Source: Semisulcospira habei (Eukaryota; Mollusca; Gastropoda; Semisulcospiridae). From it: DNA of 64,000 nucleotides. This document shows, piece after piece, positions 43,146 through 53,760 of the stretch. The translations under genes were made by a program, and so were the position numbers. Each line of letters opens with the position of its first letter. Positions within the stretch are counted from its first letter, which is position 1. A model generated the notes under the pieces. That model made no database searches. It worked only from the letters and a program-made list of their open reading frames with translations, and was not told the DNA's origin. The stretch is taken from NCBI GenBank assembly GCA_036245525.1, contig BTPG01000005.1, positions 180,156,198 through 180,220,197 on the forward strand, written 5' to 3'.

Positions 43146-43220
43146 AAGGGGTTAGCGGCTCAGCCGCTAACCCCTTCAGTGTCAGTGGCCACGAAGCGTG
43201 TCCGAGTCAGAAACCGCCTG
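43103..43220. repeat. Long palindrome
   Basis: CGGTCTCTGACTCAGACGCG and CGTGTCCGAGTCAGAAACCG arms with centre GTTAGCGGCTCAGCCGCTAA. Confidence 0.85.
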
Positions 43221-43669
43221 AAGCACTCTCCCCCCCCCCCCCCCTTGGCCTCCCCTCCCCTCCCCTCCCCCCCTACCGCGAGTTTCCCGGTGTAAGTTAC
43301 AGCTAGCTTTGCTTGTTTGCTGACATTGTCGTACATATCACGCCCATAAGTTCTTCAAATGTTTGTTGATCTGTTACTGTAGACCTCAGTTACGGCTTCG
43401 CGGGGCAGCGACTGAGTTCTGAAGTCACAGAACCGCTCACAAAATTATGTAAACAGGAGTTCTTTCGCTTCCAGAGCTATCCGTGCCATCCGGATGGTAT
43501 CGTGGAGCAAAGCAGTGCAAAGGGTTGTGCCTGAGGGGGGCTTGTCAGTCCCGGCAAAACTTCAAAATTCGCGAAGCTTTGTTCAATAACAACAGCGTCT
43601 TCTGCAGTGCGGAAACTGACAGCTCCAAGGGAGTGCCTAATTAGCGTGATATTCGCGGATGTTTGTCAG

Positions 43670-43858
43670 TTAATCCCTTCACTGCCGAAAAAAACGTAAA
43701 CACGATCCAAGAGCAAGAGGCATAGATCCTCATGAGCCCCCGCAGTTGCGGGGGCTCATGAGGATCTATGCCTCTTGCTGACACTACTTTCCGTCCCTGT
43801 TCCTGGTAGGTCTGGGGCTCTTTGACGCCGAATTAACGACATCGGTAGTGAGAAGGTT
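43670..43858. mobile_element. TTAA-started family B element
   Basis: TTAATCCCTTCACTGCCG start, perfect hairpin 43,711-43,780, and a right end GTAGTGAGAAGGTTGA with the TTAA mutated. Confidence 0.8.
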
Positions 43859-44528
43859 GACTGACGATAAACTGTTTCAGTTCGGTCATCAGACTGTCGG
43901 ATCGACCGTGAGTGATCAAAAGGTAGTGCTGATCAGGCACTACCTCTGACGTGTTGCAGTCGATTTTTTGTGTGGCCGTGTTCAAGTTCGCAGCAGGCTT
44001 GAGAATAGAATGCTTACACACAATGGCGTCGTTTCTGGACTGTAAGTAAGTGTCTTATATAAACATTCAGATGCATTGATTCTAATCGTATTCGTGAGCC
44101 GGCATGCGGCCGAGTGGATTTTATTTTTGTACATGTTAATGAACGGACTGTTATGCGTCGTGCGAGTGTGAACGTGCTTTTGATTATTCATATATGTATT
44201 TAAACTCTTCTTCATTTTGAAGCATGATATTTCATGAAACGCCTGCTAAAGTGACATGAACATACAAGTCACCCAAAAAGTGGAATGCTCATTACAGCTC
44301 AACGGTAATCGCTGATTAGTTTTGCAGCTCTTAAACTCTTGGAAGTAAATTATGTCAGGTGCTATAATATTTTAGTAAAGAGGCGCTGAGGACTCAAGAC
44401 ACGGTAGATTTGGGTGGTGACGAAGGGGGGAGGGGGAGAGGGAGGCCAGGAAATGCAGGGCTGAAAGTCAGAGTCGGACGTGGCGACATCTACTCGGTCT
44501 ACTAGCTCGCACCACGCTTGGCATACTA

Positions 44529-44647
44529 TTAACTCCTTTACTGCCAGTGGACACAGATTGTGTTTTTGAAGTCATTGTAGAAAATTCAACGTCAAAGATC
44601 CCCAGCCGTCACAGGCGCGTGGGTCATTCAAAGTGTGTGCGTGTGTG

Positions 44648-44697
<50 letters not shown>

Positions 44698-44748
44698 TGT
44701 GTGTGTGTCTCTGTGTGTGTGTGTCTGTGTGTGTGTGTCTGTGTGTGT

Positions 44749-44789
<41 letters not shown>

Positions 44790-44918
44790 TGTGTATGTCA
44801 GTGTGTGTGTGTCAGTGTGTGTGTGTGTCAGTGTGTGGAGGGAGGAGGGGGGCTGGGGCTCACGAGGATCTATACCTTCTGCGTGTTGATCAATTTCTCT
44901 CGGCAGTGAAAGGGTTAA
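44529..44918. mobile_element. TTAA-bounded family B element with large GT expansion
   Basis: TTAACTCCTTTACTGCC to GGCAGTGAAAGGGTTAA. A GT/CTGT tract (44,636-44,838) occupies most of the inside, and only the right half of the family B hairpin remains. Confidence 0.8.
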
Positions 44919-45343
44919 TTTAACAGCACGCCATAACTTGCATTGCTGCAACGCGTCTCACGTGGTAAACCTCTCCGCTTCTTAGCACAGTCAACGTCTC
45001 CGACCGGCCGCAATAGCTCAAGAAAAGTGCCTAATTTGTTTGGCACCTGACAGGCTGTCAAGCTATTCGGGCCCTGCCCGTGAGCTATGACTGTCAAATA
45101 GACTTTCACAGATGCCGCTGGACGTGAGAGGTTTCTAATGGAGCCTACCATTTACAAGTGGCGTGTTGTTAGGGTTTCTGTGCAAACCAATAGCAATAGC
45201 ACAATAATGTTGGACTGGCTCCGCTGTGAAAACACAGCACACTTAGACCAAAAAGGATATGTTAGCTTACAAAGTTTGCCGAAGTCGCAGTGACCTTTAA
45301 AAAACCTACTCAGCCCCAGAATTTCATGGAGCGGACATCTTCT

Positions 45344-45411
45344 GCAAGAGGCATAGATTCTCATGAGCCCTACTGTCGTAGGGGCTCATGAGAATCTATG
45401 CCTCTTGCAGT
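45344..45411. mobile_element. Family B hairpin
   Basis: GCAAGAGGCATAGATTCTCA to TGAGAATCTATGCCTCTTGC with compensating changes on both arms. Confidence 0.85.
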
Positions 45412-45911
45412 TGGAGGCGTTCAGTTTGTCACGAACTGAAATCGTGGATACAAGGGCTCCTTCAGTCCAGTGGTTATAAAGAGGGTCGCACTGATTTGTG
45501 CCTGGTGCAATGCGAACGTCTGACATCTTCCTTATTTTCAGGCAAATGAAAGATTAGTTTAGCACGCAATGTGAAACATGTATTACACACTTCAAGTAAA
45601 GAAAGGATATTATATGGCAGCGACACAAAGCCCTGACGAAAGTGGTCAGTGACTGCGAAACGTGATAACTTTTGGCGTGACGTGGAAACTGTTGGCTATT
45701 TTCACAGGGGTGAAGATGTGGCACTTCTGGTGATACAACGACCTTGACGACATTTTTGTAACCGTTTGACTTTTTGCTTTCGCAAACAGATCATCTCTAA
45801 AATGGAAGACATAGACAAACAGCCGGTGAGACGTCCTCCTCCGTAAACAGCAATGACAGTGCGATTCTGGGTGTGAAGTCTCGTCATTTAAATTACCAGC
45901 GTCGTATCAGT

Positions 45912-46036
45912 ATGGAACCATTGACAGAGCGAAGCATCGGCGTGTCTACGCCCCTGCCTGCGATTCCCAGCCAGTGGGGTGACTACACCCACGCCATGGT
46001 GGACAAGGGCCTGGTGTCCCAGTGTGCGATATACAG
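45912..46036 (+). CDS. Profilin-like exon 1
   Basis: ATG at 45,912, donor GTAGGA, phase 2. The frame is also open upstream, so the start is the first in-frame ATG seen rather than a proven one. Confidence 0.75.
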
Positions 46037-49000
46037 GTAGGACGGATGTATTAACCCCTTCCCCAGTGAGCAAAGGTCACCGGGCCGACGTCGGCCCGAT
46101 GCCCTTTTGCGCATTAGGTCCCTGCCAACGGACCTTACATTTTGTTTCTGAAATAATTACTGGTGTTCGCTGAACGACCAACAACCTCCGCAAACTGGTC
46201 CAAAAGAACATAGACACAAAGTGGTCTCAGCAAGAGGCATAGATCCTCATGAGCTCCCGTGACTGCGGGACTGAGGTCATGAGGCTCTATGTCTCTTGCA
46301 GTTAGATCACGTTCACTTTTTCTCTGCACTAAAGGGGTTAAATTCCCTCTGTTTCACTCACTCTTCACACAACCACTCGCGTTGCTTTCTGTCTTGACAA
46401 CGGCGGAGTTACAAATAAAAAGTCATCTTTTTACCATATCCTTATACGTGCAATGACCTAGCTACATTGTGTTGTAACTTCCTTGTCTAAGCGTGTTTCT
46501 TTCTCCGAGAAGAACCCTCTTCTCCAGCTATATTCGCATCTCCCCCTCTTGCCCGTTATGAAGGCAACGTGAGGTTTCTTGTGACACGTCTCCGCGACTG
46601 CCATATAAATAAAAGCTGAGCGGTTATAATAATGATATGCACGCCCTCTGTAATCCCTAAAGCATTATGTAGTAAACCTGTTGCCGCTAGGGTCTCATGT
46701 GAAAGAAAAACAGAAGACAGTGGTAGAAAACCCTTTAAAATAGAAACAAGGAACGACGTTTCGGATCAAAGATCTTTCTTCAGGTGACATGGAAACAAAC
46801 CAAAGCATCAACTTCATACGGAAAAATAACTCACAATATTATAAGTTAGCCAAGTTGAATGAACCCAGATTTCAGAGACAATACCTTCGACGGAACTTTC
46901 GAAGTGTAAACACGAGAGCAACGGGAGGTAATTGACTTGCAGCCGAAAGCTTTGAGCGCTAACTCCTAACTGAGGGTACTTCCAAGGGCATACTTAGTGT
47001 TCATCCCATTCAGCCCTGACGCACTGCGGCAGGAGATGGGTCGGCGCCAAGCTAATCTGGCACTGCCCTTGAATTATCATGGTCGATCCATCTCCTGCAA
47101 CTGGTGCATAGTCATTAGATGACGCCTTCAAAATTTGGGAAATACGGCCGTCGGGCTGAATGAGTTATATACTGTCTTTACTTACTTAAAACTGTAGAAA
47201 ATGATTACGAGTCGGGCTTTTAGTGGTTGTTGCCGCCTGTCCGGGTTGATTAACCCCTTCAGTGCCAAGAAAAAGTGAACGCGATCTAACTGCAAGAGGC
47301 ATAGATCTTCATGAGACCCCGCGAATGCGAGGGCTCATGAAGATCTATGCCTCTTGCCTCCATTTGCATCCATGTTCCTTGGACGGTGTTGGCTTTTGGT
47401 CGTTGAATGAACCCAGATTTCAGAGACAAACGAGTACGTACAGTGGCAGGGAAGGGGTTAGCGAGTCTCGGGGCTACAGCCATCGACCTTACCTTTGACA
47501 CCCGCTCGCTAATCGGCCCCTTGGTGCGACAAGAACCACCGGAAAAGACTAACTTGTAATACAATTATTATTGTCTTCTTTCTGTCTCATTAACACTGTT
47601 TCTCGTTGGCCTGGCTCTATTCGACTTTTTTCCCCTCCCTGGTCGCCCGTTCACAAAGCAACGGGAGTCTTCTCGTCGAAAGTATTGAGATTTGCGTCCC
47701 TTGCATTTCTACGTCACACGCACGCAGCTTCGGGTTCTTTCAAGGTCATCGCGGATAATACTTTTACAGTTGAAAACAAAATCGTTGTATTACGAGTTAG
47801 GCTTTGCCAGTGGTTCTTGTCGGCTCGAGGGTTCGTTGGAAGGGACGAGGGGGGGGGGGGGTGCCAGTGTCGGAGGTAAGAGTCTTACCTCCGACATCTC
47901 AGCCCCCCCCCCCCCCTCCACCTCACCTGCAACGAACCCTCAAGCCGACAAGAACCACTGGCAAAGCCTAACTCTTAACCCTTATCATTCGGAATACACC
48001 AGTGTGTGAAATAAGTTTGACTAAAATAGTTCAAGGGTTGTGCCAGAATTGCTTGGCGCCTCTAGGCGCCAAGCTATTCTGGCACCTCCCTTGAACTAAA
48101 GCCATTGGTTTATATCCTTATCTGTAAGTACTATAATGTAGCTTGCATATGGCAGTGTACACATTTGAAGCTTTTAGCCTCAGTATGATAGGGGTTAATA
48201 CAACTTTAATAATACTGTACACCCTCCGACTCGGCTACAATATAAATGCCATCTGCTACACATTGGACACACTGATATAATCGAGTATATATATATGTAT
48301 GCATAAAACATGATGCTTCAATAACTGCGGGCAGTCAGATCCGAAACTTCGGTCGCGAATCCTTCTCTTTGTTATGCGTGTTGACAGGTTCTTGGCCGAC
48401 GCGTGCTGTTGCTCAAGGGAGACAATCATAGTAGTGCATTGCAGTGTTCTCCTGTTATTCCGGGTTTAGTTGCGATGACTGCAACTTTACAAGAAAACTC
48501 ACTAAGACCAATGAGGACACATTCAATTTATCGTTTTGTTGTTTGTAAATAAATCAGAGCATTAAATAGGCGCTTTGTCCCAGTTGAAATCGGCTCAAAG
48601 CGCCGCCGCGAACTCAACCCAACAAGCATGCTAACGAGAATCACGCGCATTCCCTCACACACTGTCCATAAACACAGAACATTCGCGTGGCGCCGCTGAG
48701 GGCAAGCTTAAGCGAGCTAATGAAGTTTTGGAAATTTAAATCCTTTATATTTGAAATTTCAAAGTGGGCTGAAATTGATACCAAAATCGTTTTTAAAGTG
48801 TCAGATGTCTGCGCTCCGTGAAATAAAAGTGGCCTCGGTAGGCCCTCTACGGTACTATAAGTTATTGGTATATGGGATTTGCTACAAGGCTTTCTGTAGC
48901 GAGGTCACGTGGTCCGGTTTTTGTTAAAGGGATTGGTCGTGCGACGTAGGAAAATAAAACTTTTATTTTTATTGGACGGCTAACTGGATTCTTTGGGACA

Positions 49001-50011
49001 GAATTAACCCTTTTAGCCCCAGATCACTATAGCAGGAGATAGCTTGACCATGATAATTCAAGGGTAGTGCCAGATTAGCTTGGCGCCTTCAGGCGCCAAG
49101 CTAATCTGGCACTACCCTTGAATTATCATGGTCAAGCCATATCCTGCACCTGGTAAATGGTCGTTAGACAACACCTCCAAAATTTGACAAATGAGACCTT
49201 GGGGCTAGCTAAAAGGGTTACCATAGATTTCAGGAACAATGTTCGTGTTCTGTGGCAGCAAAGGTGTTAACTCAAACACTATTTTTGTTTCCACAGTACC
49301 GGAGGGACTCAATGGGCTACCAGCTGCCCAGGATTCAGCATCACGAAACACCACTTCCAGCAGGTGATGGCTGGGTTCCAGGTATGAATATTATTATAGG
49401 GCCGTTTGACATCGGAGCTCACAACATTTTTTTTTTCCAAATATCTCCGCAAAGAAAAACGTTTCTGTTCCACTTTAAGAACAAATATAATTCAGTGTCA
49501 GATGACCGAATATGGATTGTTTTTACTGAACTCCTATGATTTGCTGATTTTACTGTACGGTCGTAAGAATTTGGTGAAAAGACAAGAACACGTCGTTTCC
49601 TAATAGAGCCCCAGTGGGAAGTGGCCAGATTTCAACATCGAGGTCAAGCATTTGGACTTGTAGACTTCGTGTATGCCTGCGCTGTTTCATGTTTGAAAAC
49701 TTGGTCAACTGACTCATTCACGTGAGAATAGAATATTCTCATACTGTGCAGAATATATCTGGGGTTCATTTAGGGATGAAAAAATTCGGATTTCTTTTTT
49801 ACGACTGTACAGCAAAACTGACACATTGTTCGCGTTTCTTGAAAGTAAATCGTATTAGGTCAATGTGGCACTGAATGATATTTGTTCTAAGATTAGTATA
49901 GGAAAGTTGTGTTTGGTGGGGGGGGGGGGGGGTGTTTGGTTTTTTATTTATTTATTTTTTGTTTTGTTTTGTTTGTTTTGGGGTTGTTGGTTGTTGTTTT
50001 TTGTGTGTGTG

Positions 50012-50047
<36 letters not shown>

Positions 50048-50963
50048 TTGTTTTGTTGTTGTTTTTTGTTGTTGCTCTTTTGGGGGGTTTGGGGTTGTTG
50101 TTTTTTTGCAAAGATATCTGCGAAAAACGTTGTGCGATCTGATGTCAAATGACCTATACCTATTATACTGACGAGAAAAAGAAATGAACTCTACATCTGT
50201 ATGATAATCACGTGATTTCGGACTTACGTCTTAGAGTCGTAAGATTCAAAACTACAAACCAGCACTCAAATACATCATACTATTTTATTTGATAGCCCCT
50301 TCCCTGCCAATGTTGGCATATTATGTTTCTGAAATCTCTGATCACTCAACGCCGAAGAGCCGCAGCCGTTCAAGAAACACGGATACAAAGTATCTTAGCA
50401 AGAGGCATAGGTCACCATGAGCCCCCGGGGGGGGGGGGGAGGGGGCTCATGAAGATCTATGTCTCTTGCACATGGATCGAGCTCAAGTCTTTTCGGGAGT
50501 GAATGGGTTAAGCCCAAGGCCTTATATAAATTGTCTTAGCAAGAGGCATAGATCATCATGAGCCCCCGCAGTTGCGGGGGCTCATGAAGAGCTATGTCTC
50601 TTGCACATGGATCGTGCCCACGTCTTTTCGAGAGTGAAGGGGTTAACCCCAAGGCCTTCAACTGAATGGCGTTGAATTTTCCTTTACTCGCGATTTTCTC
50701 CGCCTGTGTTTTTTTTCTCACAGGACCCGATGGAGCTCAGAAGGGTAGGCCTGGAGGTTGGAGAAGTTCACTTCATCCTGACTCGCCTCTCCAACCGAGA
50801 CCGTATGATGGTGGCGAGATGTTCCGCTACAGGGGCCGGCTGCGTCATCTTCCGGTGCGCGCGCTGCGTCATATTAGCGACGCACGAGGACGCACTCCAA
50901 CCAGGCACGTGCTACAACGCTGTGGAGAGACTGGGCGACTTTCTTCTCGAAAAGGGATACTGA
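45912..50963 (+). CDS. Profilin-like protein (3 exons)
   Basis: Exons 45,912-46,036, 49,297-49,381 and 50,724-50,963; GT-AG junctions, phases 2 and 0, 450 nt, 149 residues. Profilins bind monomeric actin, poly-proline and phosphoinositides and control filament assembly in the cytoplasm. Family features: WGDY near the start (W22, Y25), CAIYSTGGTQWATS (W48), GFSITKHHFQQVMAGFQ, GCVIFRCARCVILATHE, LQPGTCYNAVERLGDFLLEKGY at the C-terminus (Y149). These align with the poly-proline-binding aromatics and C-terminal helix. The protein is somewhat longer than usual because about 20 residues, rich in Ser, Thr and Pro, precede the conserved start. The upstream frame is open, so the true 5' end is uncertain. 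Both introns are full of hairpin elements. Confidence 0.88.
46052..46341. mobile_element. TTAA-bounded composite of family C and B hairpins (intron 1)
   Basis: TTAACCCCTTCCCC start, GGGCCGACGTCGGCCCG stem, then a family B hairpin (46,230-46,302), ending CTAAAGGGGTTAA. Confidence 0.7.
47005..47168. mobile_element. Family A element lacking its left stem
   Basis: CGGCGCCAAGCTAATCTGGC and TTGAATTATCATGGTCGATC without the opposing arm. Ends in GGGCTGAATGAGTTA. Confidence 0.7.
47250..47460. mobile_element. TTAA-started family B element
   Basis: TTAACCCCTTCAGTGCC start, perfect hairpin 47,291-47,357, right end GGCAGGGAAGGGGTTA. Confidence 0.8.
47795..47973. repeat. Long palindrome with G/C homopolymer arms
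   Basis: AGTTAGGCTTTGCCAGTGG and CCACTGGCAAAGCCTAACT outside, CGGAGGTAAGAGTCTTACC at the centre. A decayed relative is at 47,450-47,560. Confidence 0.85.
47975..48198. mobile_element. TTAA-bounded family A element
   Basis: TTAACCCTTATCATTC to GTATGATAGGGGTTAA, with centre GGCGCCTCTAGGCGCC. Confidence 0.85.
48540..48800 (-). mobile_element. SINE body copy
   Basis: AGGCGCTTTGTCCCAGTTGA and CTCAAAGCGCCGCCG match the body of the 28.7-29.2 kb SINE. The tRNA-like head is not recognisable. Confidence 0.6.
49004..49221. mobile_element. Family A element, near-perfect stem
   Basis: TTAACCCTTTTAGCCCC start. The stem runs from TTGACCATGATAATTCAAGG to TTGAATTATCATGGTCAA around GGCGCCTTCAGGCGCC. The right end is GGGTTAC, so the terminal TTAA is mutated. 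Confidence 0.85.
49297..49381 (+). CDS. Profilin-like exon 2
   Basis: Acceptor TTTTTGTTTCCACAG, donor GTATGA. Encodes TGGTQWATSCPGFSITKHHF, the clearest profilin match. Confidence 0.88.
49916..50105. repeat. G- and T-rich low-complexity tract
   Basis: Poly-G then poly-T with GTT repeats. Open frames here are artefacts. Confidence 0.9.
50399..50510. mobile_element. Family B element with poly-G loop
   Basis: GCAAGAGGCATAGGTCACCA to TGAAGATCTATGTCTCTTGC. The centre has become a G run. Ends at GAATGGGTTAA. Confidence 0.8.
50507..50646. mobile_element. TTAA-bounded family B element, adjacent
   Basis: Shares a TTAA with the preceding element. Hairpin 50,539-50,605 has centre CCCCCGCAGTTGCGGGGG. 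Ends GTGAAGGGGTTAA. Confidence 0.8.
50724..50963 (+). CDS. Profilin-like exon 3 and stop
   Basis: Acceptor TTTTTTCTCACAG in phase 0. Encodes the second half, including PGTCYNAVERLGDFLLEKGY and TGA. Confidence 0.88.
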   Translation, partial: DPMELRRVGLEVGEVHFILTRLSNRDRMMVARCSATGAGCVIFRCARCVILATHEDALQPGTCYNAVERLGDFLLEKGY

Positions 50964-51400
50964 GAACTCAGTGGGTGCGTCATACGCATCAGTTGTGTCA
51001 TTCGCAGGTGCACCGAGTGCGTCATCCGCAGGTGTACAAGGTGCGCCAATTAAAGCTACGTTTCCATAAGCACGAAACCGATACGACTACGATCCGAACC
51101 CGATGCGATGATGCAACATTTTTTTTTTTTTTAAATGCGTCATTTTCGTTCAAAGCCGGATGCGAATTCGTTTATCGCATCGGACATATGGAAACACACA
51201 CACATCAAAAAGGACTTGCACGATTTGTTTCTGTTTCCGACCCGCTTCGGATTCGGATCGGTTTCGTATCGGATTCGTGTTTATGAGTAGCCGCCTTTAG
51301 GTGCATTAGCTACGTCTTTCGCAGGTTCAACAGGCGCGTCATACACAGCTTCACCAGGTGCGTCAAACTCAGGTGCTTCAGCTGCGTCCTCATAGCGAGA
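50964..51400. repeat. Degenerate minisatellite downstream of profilin
   Basis: Repeating GGTGCGTCA and CGCAGGTGCA motifs on both sides of an inserted element (51,053-51,297). The minus strand reads as an Asp-Ala-Pro-rich peptide on both sides (DAYDAP, VYDAPVEPA). Confidence 0.6.
51053..51297. mobile_element. Inverted-repeat element with TTA/TAG flanks
   Basis: AAGCTACGTTTCCATAAGCA at left and GTTTATGAGTAGCCGCCTT at right form an imperfect terminal inverted repeat of about 55 bp (CACGAAACCGATACGA / TCGTATCGGATTCGTG). Confidence 0.7.
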
Positions 51401-51661
51401 CAGACAGAAAACGCTTCGCCCGGCAAGTGGCGGAAAACGCTTCGAGCGGGCCATTTTCTCATGGATATGGGCTCTGCTTGATTGCTGGTCTGCGATTTTA
51501 GACATTACGGTTTTACGACATATAACGTCCAAAATGGCAGATCAACACAGGTACCTCCAACTGAGCGTTATCTTGGTGCGTCATGTTCAGTGCGCCTGTG
51601 CACAGACGATTTTTCGAAACACCGTTTGTCTGTAGGCGTACTCTCGCTCTACCGTTCTACT

Positions 51662-51716
51662 CACACTGGTTGTCTCCTTCGATTCGCTCAGCGAATCGAA
51701 GGAGACAACCAGTGTG
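51662..51716. repeat. Perfect 55-bp palindrome
   Basis: 27-bp arms beginning CACACTGGTTGTCTCC with a 1-nt centre. Confidence 0.95.
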
Positions 51717-51967
51717 CTGTTCTACTCTGACGGTGTTTTTCTATTCAGCACTACGTAATGTGGAGGACTCGATGGGTGGCGGAAAAACTGGATGTCGGAA
51801 ATTTGAATTTGCTTTTTTACACAAGGCAAAGTGGAACAGATTGAGACCACGTACACCGAAGCTTTATTTTAGGCTCTAGATGAAAAGGACCTCCAGTAAT
51901 TCGTCTTCACTTGTGAATCTTGAAACAAAAGAAAACACTACCGGAAAAAGGTGACGACTATATAACT

Positions 51968-52036
51968 GCACGAGACAAAGAACCTCATGGTCCCGCAGAA
52001 GCGGTGGCTCATGATGTTCTTTGCTCCTTGCAGGTC
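51968..52036. mobile_element. Family B hairpin, diverged
   Basis: GCACGAGACAAAGAACCTCA and TGATGTTCTTTGCTCCTTGC. Confidence 0.7.
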
Positions 52037-52244
52037 CTATTTATATTATGTTTCTTGGATGGTTGGGATCAGTCGTGCTGAATTTGCCCTGTTTTCAAAG
52101 ACGCGCTGTTGGCAGCAAAGGGGTTAAGACAATGAACAATGAACCTTTATTTTACAATGGTAAAAGCATTTGGTCACAAAAGCCAATTTTCAAACTTGCC
52201 GTTGCTACAATAAAGTAGAGGAGTAAGTAGCGAGATCTTCACTC

Positions 52245-52597
52245 TATTCAATAATAATAATATTCAGGGTTTGTGGGTTTTTTTTTTAAAAAAAATGAAA
52301 CAAAACAACAAACAAACAAACAACACAAAACCGCGATAATGCACAATGATAGTATGAACATTTTTCTCCCTGCACTTACACAGCTACAAATTCCAAATGG
52401 ACAGACACTACAGAATCTTAACACATAACTCTTATACATCTCACACATAAACATCTTCTTATGAACTGAACTGAGCGGCACTTACACATTCACAACCACC
52501 TCTACGCATGCATACATAATAGGCGTATTTCAACCTAATCCTAGCCCTCACTGCTTATTATACAAACGTCTCAATACATTATTACATAAACTGCACC
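52245..52597 (-). mobile_element. 5'-truncated LINE, 3' UTR only
   Basis: Reverse complement of about 3480-3740 of the window's first LINE: AATAAGTAGTGAGGGTTAGG, GTGCCGCTCAGTTCAGT and GTAGCTGTGCAAGTGCAGGG all match when inverted. It appears to have landed in the left end of the next family A element. Confidence 0.8.
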
Positions 52598-52599
52598 AG

Positions 52600-52745
52600 T
52601 TGCAGGAAATGGATTGACCATGATAATTCAAGGACAGTGCCAGATTAGCTTGGCGCCTGAAGGCGCCAAGCTAATCTGGCACTACCCTTGAATTATCATG
52701 GTCAATCTATCTCCTGCTGTAGGGACTGGGGGCTAAAAGGTTTAA
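52600..52745. mobile_element. Family A element, left end replaced
   Basis: The stem runs from TTGACCATGATAATTCAAGG to TTGAATTATCATGGTCAA. Right end GGGCTAAAAGGTTTAA. Confidence 0.8.
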
Positions 52746-52943
52746 CCCGTTCAGTGCCAGCTGACGCAGATTGTTTTTCTGCAATCGTCGTTGATTGAAC
52801 ACCAGAAATACATGTTCCAGCAACATAGGTTCATAGTGGTGTCAGGAAGAGGGATAGATCCTCATCAGCCCCCGCAACTCATGAGGATCTACACCTCTTG
52901 CAGTTGGGTGGTGTTCAACTTTTCTCGGGCACTGAAATGGTTT
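52742..52943. mobile_element. Family B element
   Basis: TTAACCCGTTCAGTGCCAGC to GGGCACTGAAATGGTTTA, hairpin 52,847-52,904 shortened at the centre. Shares its left TTAA with the element before. Confidence 0.75.
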
Positions 52944-53119
52944 ACTCATTCAACTCCGACACGGCAAGACATGGATCGAGCTTGATAGTTTGAGGGTTGT
53001 GCCGGAATAGCTTGGCGCCTTGAGCTATCACGCTCGATCTGTTTTTAGAGGTGTAATACAGTCTTCATGGGGGCAATATCCAAATTTGCGGATTTCGGTC
53101 CTGGAGGAGAATGTGTTAA
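52940..53119. mobile_element. Family A element, partly deleted
   Basis: TTTACTCATTCAACTCCGAC start, GATCGAGCTTGATAGTTTGA and a shortened right arm, GAGAATGTGTTAA end. Confidence 0.7.
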
Positions 53120-53666
53120 ACCACAGATAATGGCGGTGCCTCATTTAACTTGGAGGCCCGTCAGACGGTAAACCCGGGATAGGCCATGTGGCGGCCAAAT
53201 TTAACTCGCCCCAAGTGATCACATGACCTAAAATGAGCCGTGCAAGAATACACAACAAAGAGCGCTGTCACACGAGCGAGTTAGGACGGGTTAGTGGGCA
53301 AATGTCTCGGTTTAAACTGATCACACAGGGGCTAAAAAAATGACTCGGGTCAGGAATAGAGCGTGTTTGCTAACCCGAACTAAGTAGTGGGTCACCCGCA
53401 AATACAGGTGGCTAACAAATTCGAGATAGGTTGGAAGACTATACCATATTCAGGAAATACGGAAAATATTCAGGAAATACGGCCGTCGGGCTGAATGAGT
53501 TAAGTTTGTTCTGTTTTATCGTGTATTTTGGCACGGAGCTTTTAGATCGTATGATTACTTAGAGCGAGTTGAATATGGCCACAAGGCCTGTCCCAAGTTT
53601 ACACTCAAACAGAAACCGAAATACGTGCCTGCTAACCGGTCTAACTCGCTCGTCCGACAGCCTACC

Positions 53667-53760
53667 TCATCTCTGCGGCAGCCGCATTGAAGAGACTGTC
53701 CTTGTTCGTCTTCACATTGGCCATATTTATATCACACACTCCTTCTTATTGAAATTGAAC
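53667..53760 (+). mobile_element. LINE C-terminal fragment
   Basis: Translates to RIEETVLVRLHIGHIYITHS, matching 18,598 onward. The remainder is lost. Confidence 0.7.

Noticed and set aside
45802..45830. Short upstream exon MEDIDKQP with GTGAGA donor before profilin exon 1
   Set aside because: No convincing acceptor before 45,912 and too short to support; kept only as a possibility for the 5' end.
49865..50171. Phe/Gly-rich ORFs near 50 kb
   Set aside because: G and T homopolymer artefact inside profilin intron 2.
51281..51532. Minus-strand ORF with Asp-Ala-Pro repeats as a gene
   Set aside because: It is encoded by a degenerate minisatellite, with no start context or splice support; reported only as a finding.
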